Shown one piece after another: positions 58,797 to 64,000 of a DNA stretch of 64,000 bases; position 1 is the first letter of the stretch, and each line of letters begins with the position of its first letter. Origin of the DNA: Gossypium raimondii (lineage: Eukaryota; Streptophyta; Magnoliopsida; Malvales; Malvaceae). The position numbers and the translations under genes were made by a program. The stretch spans positions 6,448,001-6,512,000 of the forward strand of contig NC_068569.1 in assembly GCF_025698545.1 (NCBI RefSeq), written 5' to 3'. The notes under the pieces were generated by a model. It did not search any database, was not told the DNA's origin, and saw only the letters and a list, made by a program, of their open reading frames with translations.

Positions 58797-59891
58797 GATT
58801 CAAGCAATGGGAACAACCTAAAACGACAAGAATTCTTACTAAGAGAAAGCAATGAAACAGTCTAAAACGACACGAATTCTACTGAGAAAAAAGACAAAAC
58901 CCTGAGAGGAAAACGAACAAAATGGAGGAATAAAGGGAAAAGAGTGAGAGTTAGGTGGTAATTGAGTTCAATACAGAGTCTGATTAGAGAGTTTGATTAT
59001 GTTTCAAAGTCTGCAAGATATCTTCAGCAGTTTTTTAAACAATGAATGAAGATAGTATATTCGTTCCCGATTCTAGGCCTAGGGTTGGGTTTTGTGTTTC
59101 GCCTTTGGTTTGGGTTTTTTTGTTCTATTGGGTATTGAACTAACAAAATCATCATTTTTTTTAATTTTTAATATTATGCTGCGAAAATATTATGATACGA
59201 TTATGTTATGTGAATTTATATAAATTGTTATGATTTTTTTTAATTTTAACTTAATTGATATTAATATTATTGTTAGTATATATAAATTTAGATTTAATTA
59301 TGTTAAGTGCATTATACTCCTATTTAAAAGATGGAGAGAGTCATAATTAATGAATAAATTAATTTAATTAAGATTTTAAATTTAAAAATACAAAATTAGA
59401 ATTAAGTTATTGGAATCCATAATTTAATTATAAAATTATCTAAAATCATTTTTTTAAGTAATAAATATTATTTTAAAAATATTTATGTATTTTTATATTT
59501 TATTAAATTAAAAAAATAGATAATAAGATTTAAGCCGGATGTGCATTTTTGATTTAGTAATTCATCCATAAAAATAAAGAATCCCGTGCTTCAAGAACAA
59601 AAGTAAAAATAAAAACTCCCGTGTTTACTAACATAAGGCTGCACTGCACTCCTACGAGCCTTCCACGTGCTCAAATCATTTTATTCAAGTACGGCCAGTA
59701 GCTGCACTCGCGAGTACACTTTAATCCTGCCCTTATTAAATGTTGCACTGTAAAGGTGTCGTCGCTTCTATTTTCCACATATATACAGACAAAGACATTC
59801 TCTCCCATTTCTCACCATGTCCAATTAGCTTCTCTCTCTTCCTTTGTCACGTTCGGCATTCAAAAATAACGAAACACCGGCGTTGTTTCAA
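58797..59891. promoter_or_regulatory. Divergent intergenic region of demethylase and AXS genes
   Basis: About 1.1 kb between two start codons that point away from each other. It is AT-rich in the middle (59.15-59.55 kb). A TATA-like TATATA lies at 59780-59785 on the AXS side, 107 bp before its ATG. Whether the two promoters share control elements cannot be told. Confidence 0.5.
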
Positions 59892-62800
59892 ATGGCGACT
59901 AGAATGGATCTGGATGGAAGGCCTATAAAGCCGATGACGATATGCATGATTGGAGCCGGCGGCTTCATTGGTTCTCACCTTTGTGAGAAACTGATGGCGG
60001 AGACGCCGCACAAGGTGCTTGCCTTGGATGTTTACAGTGACAAGATCAAGCACCTTCTTGAGCCTGACTCTCTTCCTTGGGCTGGCCGTATTGTGTTCCA
60101 CCGACTTAACATCAAGCACGATTCTAGGCTCGAAGGCCTTATCAAGATGGCAGATCTCGTAATTTCTTGCTCTCTCTTTTCCTATCATTGCAGTTCCTTT
60201 CGTTTTTTTTCTTCTGAACCAGGAGATGGCGTGTCGTTGATATTTCTCTTTGTTACACGTCAAAATACTTTATTGTTATTGTTCTTTTTTGTTTTGAATA
60301 TGTTAGATCAGGCTGAATGCGTTTTTTTCTTTAGCTAATTCACTCTTATTGCTGTTTAAAGGATAATTATCTGATTTTTTTTCGAATAGTTCTTGCTGGA
60401 TTTAGATTTGGTTTTTACTATTTTTGTGGCAATGTAGACGATAAATCTTGCGGCGATCTGTACTCCAGCAGACTATAATACTCGTCCACTTGACACGATT
60501 TACAGCAATTTTATTGATGCACTTCCGGTGGTAAGCATCTCTGTTATAGCAGTTTCATTTTTGTGTCATTTGTTTAGTTTCTATAATTAGTTTGTTTGAT
60601 ATTGATGTGAGTGAGGACAGATCTGATTATTAGTTTGTTACTGCTCATATTTCTGATAGAAGTTGAAATTGAAGTTGCGGTTGTTTTGACGTTGATTTGT
60701 GGTTTGGTAGGTAAAGTACTGCTCAGAGAACAACAAGCGTCTTATTCACTTCTCTACTTGCGAAGTGTATGGCAAAACAATTGGAAGCTTTCTTCCTAAA
60801 GATTCTCCTCTCCGGAAGGTAACCTTTCACTTTCCATTTTTTAATTACTTAACTGAGAATCATTTGAGATAGAGAATTTATATCTATGAACTATGCTTCC
60901 CTTTTAATAGGGTGACATGTACTGGTACTCAATTTTCACAGATTATGTCAGTGTCTAAATCCACTATTGACCGAACTATAAGAATGGGTTCTTCAATTTG
61001 ACCATCATTCTTTGATATGGATATTATTATCTATGAAGAAAGAATTTTTAAAGCTGGTATTGGATAGAAAAGGCAAGATATGTGGATTTAAATGGCTAAA
61101 TCTAGATCATTTGATGTTGGTTAGTTGATTTATGTATGCTTCTTACTTACCAAATGTCTTTGAATTTTTTCAGTTTTCTGGGTTTTTTTTCTTCCTATAG
61201 TCAGCTAACATTGGTCAACCGCCTTCAGAAACATGGAAGGGTTGGAGAGTGGAGTGGTTATGTTCTTGTTGGTTCATGTAATGACAATTTACTGTGTTAT
61301 TAGAATGGATTATTAAGTCTTAGTCAGTCTAGCATGGTTGTATCCTTGATTGGGTTATATCTTTAAAAATTAGCCATTTTTATCAACTGGATTTTACTTG
61401 TTCAAAAGTTTTTGTTATTCAATGCCTTGCTGTTAAACCTGCTAATTGATAAACCTGAGGTTAAATTGGCCTCAGGCCTTGCAAGATACGGTTTTTGTGC
61501 TGATCATTGATATGCTCTTTTCTGGTTTATAAGTTTTGTTGAAGTTCATTTGTTGCTCTTGTTTGTTTGTCATTTTTAGGATACAATACCGACTGTAAGA
61601 TCTTTTTTTTTGGTTTATTTGTACTTATGGCCCTTGGAAAAATATTTTTTTCCATTCAAAATAGGCCCCTTTTTGTGATTTTGCCTCTTTAAGTTAGCTG
61701 TTTCTTTTCTCTTTGGTGCCTGGTTTAAACATCACTAAATCCATGGTGGTATTGAAAGTTATCTAATACACTATTCTTTTCACCTTAAAACTTCCAACTT
61801 TCCCTTTATGCTATTTTTCCATTCCCTCTTATTTCTAGGAGACCTTAATGTGTTGTTTGTTTCATTGCATAGTTAAGTTGGCTTATACTTTTCTGATTAA
61901 TGTGACAGGATCCTGCCTACTATGTCCTTAAGGAAGATACCTCCCCCTGCATTTTTGGTTCAATCGAAAAGCAAAGGTGGTCATATGCATGTGCTAAGCA
62001 ATTGATTGAGAGGCTTATTTATGGTTAGCATCTTGTCTAATGATTTGGCTCCTATTGAGATTCTTCAAACATAATTTTATGGACTTATTTTCTTATCCAT
62101 TGCAGCTGAGGGGGCAGAGAATGGCCTTGATTTCACCATTGTGAGACCTTTTAACTGGATTGGACCTAGGATGGATTTCATCCCTGGTATTGATGGTCCA
62201 AGTGAGGGTGTTCCAAGAGTTCTGGCATGCTTTAGTAATGTTAGTTGAGAATTATTTTCACAGCTCTGGAGAATGACCTAGAACGGCTTCTAATTTCTCT
62301 ATTCAAATAAGATGGTCTTAGTTTTAATGACTCTTCATTTTCCTGGTCAGAATCTCTTACGCCGTGAGCCACTAAAGCTTGTGGATGGTGGTGAATCTCA
62401 GAGAACTTTTGTTTACATTAAGGATGCTATTGAAGCTGTTCTCTTGATGATTGTGTGTACTGACACTCTTCTCCACCTCTTCCTCACCTCACCTCACCTC
62501 ACCCTCTTCCCCATCTCCACATCTGGCCAGCTGCATAAACTAACTAAATTAGTTGTCTTCTATACAGGAAAATCCCGACAGGGCCAATGGTCATATTTTC
62601 AATGTCGGCAACCCAAATAATGAAGTCACAGTGAGGCAACTTGCTGAAATGATGACTAAGGTGAAGCTCATGATTGATGATATTAGTTGCTATTACTGGT
62701 ATCTATGTTATTTTATAACTGTATGCTGTCGGACTCTTCAGGTCTATGCAAAGGTAAGTGGAGAACCTTCACTGGAGTCACCAACAATTGATGTCAGTTC

Positions 62801-63090
62801 CAAGGAATTTTACGGGGAGGGATATGATGATAGTGACAAGAGAATTCCAGACATGACCATAATAAATAGACAACTTGGTAGGTCTTACTTCTTTGATTGT
62901 TCTCAAGATCTTTTGTTTATGGTGCATATGAGAACTTGAGTAACCATGTCTCGTTATGGTTTTTGTCACTGCATTAGGTTGGAACCCCAAGACAACGCTT
63001 TGGGACTTGCTTGAATCGACCCTTACCTACCAACACAGGACTTATGCTGAGGCTATCAAGAAATCCATGGTAAAACCTATTGCATCCTAA
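59892..63090 (+). CDS. AXS1: UDP-D-apiose/UDP-D-xylose synthase, 386 aa
   Basis: Nine exons, all GT-AG and in consistent phase: 59892-60158, 60438-60530, 60711-60818, 61909-62023, 62106-62239, 62351-62452, 62568-62660, 62742-62877, 62978-63090. The enzyme converts UDP-glucuronate with NAD+ into UDP-apiose and UDP-xylose in the cytosol; apiose is needed for pectic rhamnogalacturonan II. It is a short-chain dehydrogenase/reductase: GAGGFIGSHL (residues 20-29) is the NAD-binding glycine motif, FSTCEVYG holds the Ser/Thr region, and YACAKQLIERL is the YxxxK catalytic pair. FNWIGPRMDFIPG, DGGESQRTFVYIKDAIEAVL and HIFNVGNPNNEVTVRQLAEM follow. Length and order equal Arabidopsis AXS1/AXS2 (389 aa). 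The fourth exon is preceded by a long intron (about 1.1 kb). AXS1 versus AXS2 orthology cannot be decided. Confidence 0.95.
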
Positions 63091-64000
63091 ATAGGTAAAG
63101 ATGTTCAGACCATGCCTAAGGAAGGATGCATGTAAAATTTACTTGTTCGAAAAATGTTCCAATTCTTTTTTTCTTTTTAAGGAGTCCTATATATATCTGA
63201 ATTGTTGATTTTACTTGTATGCTACATTTTGGGTCATCCCTTGTGTCAATAGTTAATAGCTCACATTAGCTCAGGCAGTTATGTTCCCTTTGTGGTCCTA
63301 TGTGTAGATTATTAAATTTCTTACTGATCTGAACCGATATTGTGTTCGTATTATATATGTTTTGAGTTTTAAGCTACAGCATGGAGTATATAAATTATAC
63401 TAGGAAAGGAAAGGGAAGCTGTGATTTGTTTCTTACGGTCTCTCTTGGCCTGAGCTGTGTTGTACTTATAAAATTTGTTTGAACCACTCAAGCTCATATT
63501 GCATAAATTTATTATTTTATTATTTTTATGCAAGTTGAAGACTTTTTTTTTTGGCCATCCAAGTTAAAGTTCAGAAGAGCTGCTTTTTGTTTTGATTTTG
63601 ATTTTTATATATTTTTTAATTAATATTTTTCATTCGATGATTTGCCACGACATGAAAATTCGATAGGAAACCATGCAACACTTTAGTATATTTATTGTTG
63701 TAGAATTTGGGTTACGTAAGTATTTTTTGGTAAACTACCTCACAGGTCATCTAATTATTGTCTAAATAATAGAGATTAATTTTTTTGTCCATTTCCATTA
63801 AATGTGACGGTAGGGTGACGTGGTGATAAGAAGCAGGCAGTGGAATAAAATTGCAAGTTTGTGTAAGTTGCAGATTTAACTTATAATTCTAGATGACCGC
63901 AACATGAAATACAAACAAGTTCAAATCTGATCTATAAATTTTAAAAAAAAAAAAACAGCAATTGAAATAAACAATTAAGATAAAGAACAATTAACTAAAT
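63091..64000. other. 3' flank of AXS gene, no gene seen
   Basis: T-rich 3' UTR-like text followed by AT-rich DNA to the window edge. Confidence 0.45.

Overview
The window looks like nuclear DNA of a dicot plant. It is AT-rich, its genes carry GT-AG introns, its intergenic space is full of LTR-retrotransposon and MITE-like sequence, and its protein families (CBF/DREB1, RALF, DUF868, DEMETER-like glycosylase, UDP-apiose/xylose synthase) are plant-specific. The TGTAACACCCC-type gypsy LTRs and gene styles suggest a Malvaceae genome, most likely cotton (Gossypium). That is inference from memory, not a database match.

Layout. 0-2.4 kb: the 5' LTR and primer-binding site of a gypsy element whose body lies outside the window. 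4.0-4.8 kb: an intronless DREB1/CBF transcription-factor gene. 5.1-6.7 kb: a composite element with about 165-bp inverted ends and degenerate telomere-like repeats. 7.7 kb (minus): a RALF peptide gene without a visible start. 10.9 kb: an unassigned small ORF. 14.2-14.5 kb: two exons of a BLISTER-like coiled-coil gene, followed by a nearly identical 211-bp tandem duplication. 20.1-20.8 kb: a stress-response A/B-barrel (Dabb) gene. 22.1-32.2 kb: a broken Copia element carrying two independent solo gypsy LTRs, with all three target-site duplications readable. 32.3 kb: a second RALF-like gene, 58 bp from the Copia edge. 36.8-37.7 kb (minus): a DUF868 gene. 43.2-44.3 kb (minus): a three-exon NFD6/NOXY2-like organelle protein. 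47.7-48.4 kb: an EAR-motif protein. 51.8-58.8 kb (minus): a 20-exon DEMETER-like DNA demethylase. 59.9-63.1 kb: a complete 9-exon UDP-apiose/xylose synthase gene, divergent from the demethylase.

The genes do not form a pathway; this is ordinary mixed plant gene space. The points most worth a second look are the two RALF paralogs, which have lost complementary parts and share an upstream block that the Copia element split from one of them; the demethylase, with four separately amplified linker repeats and a one-base frameshift near its end; and the precisely datable nested retroelement cluster.

All exon boundaries were read by eye from splice sites, reading frame and remembered family sequence. 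No alignment or search was run.
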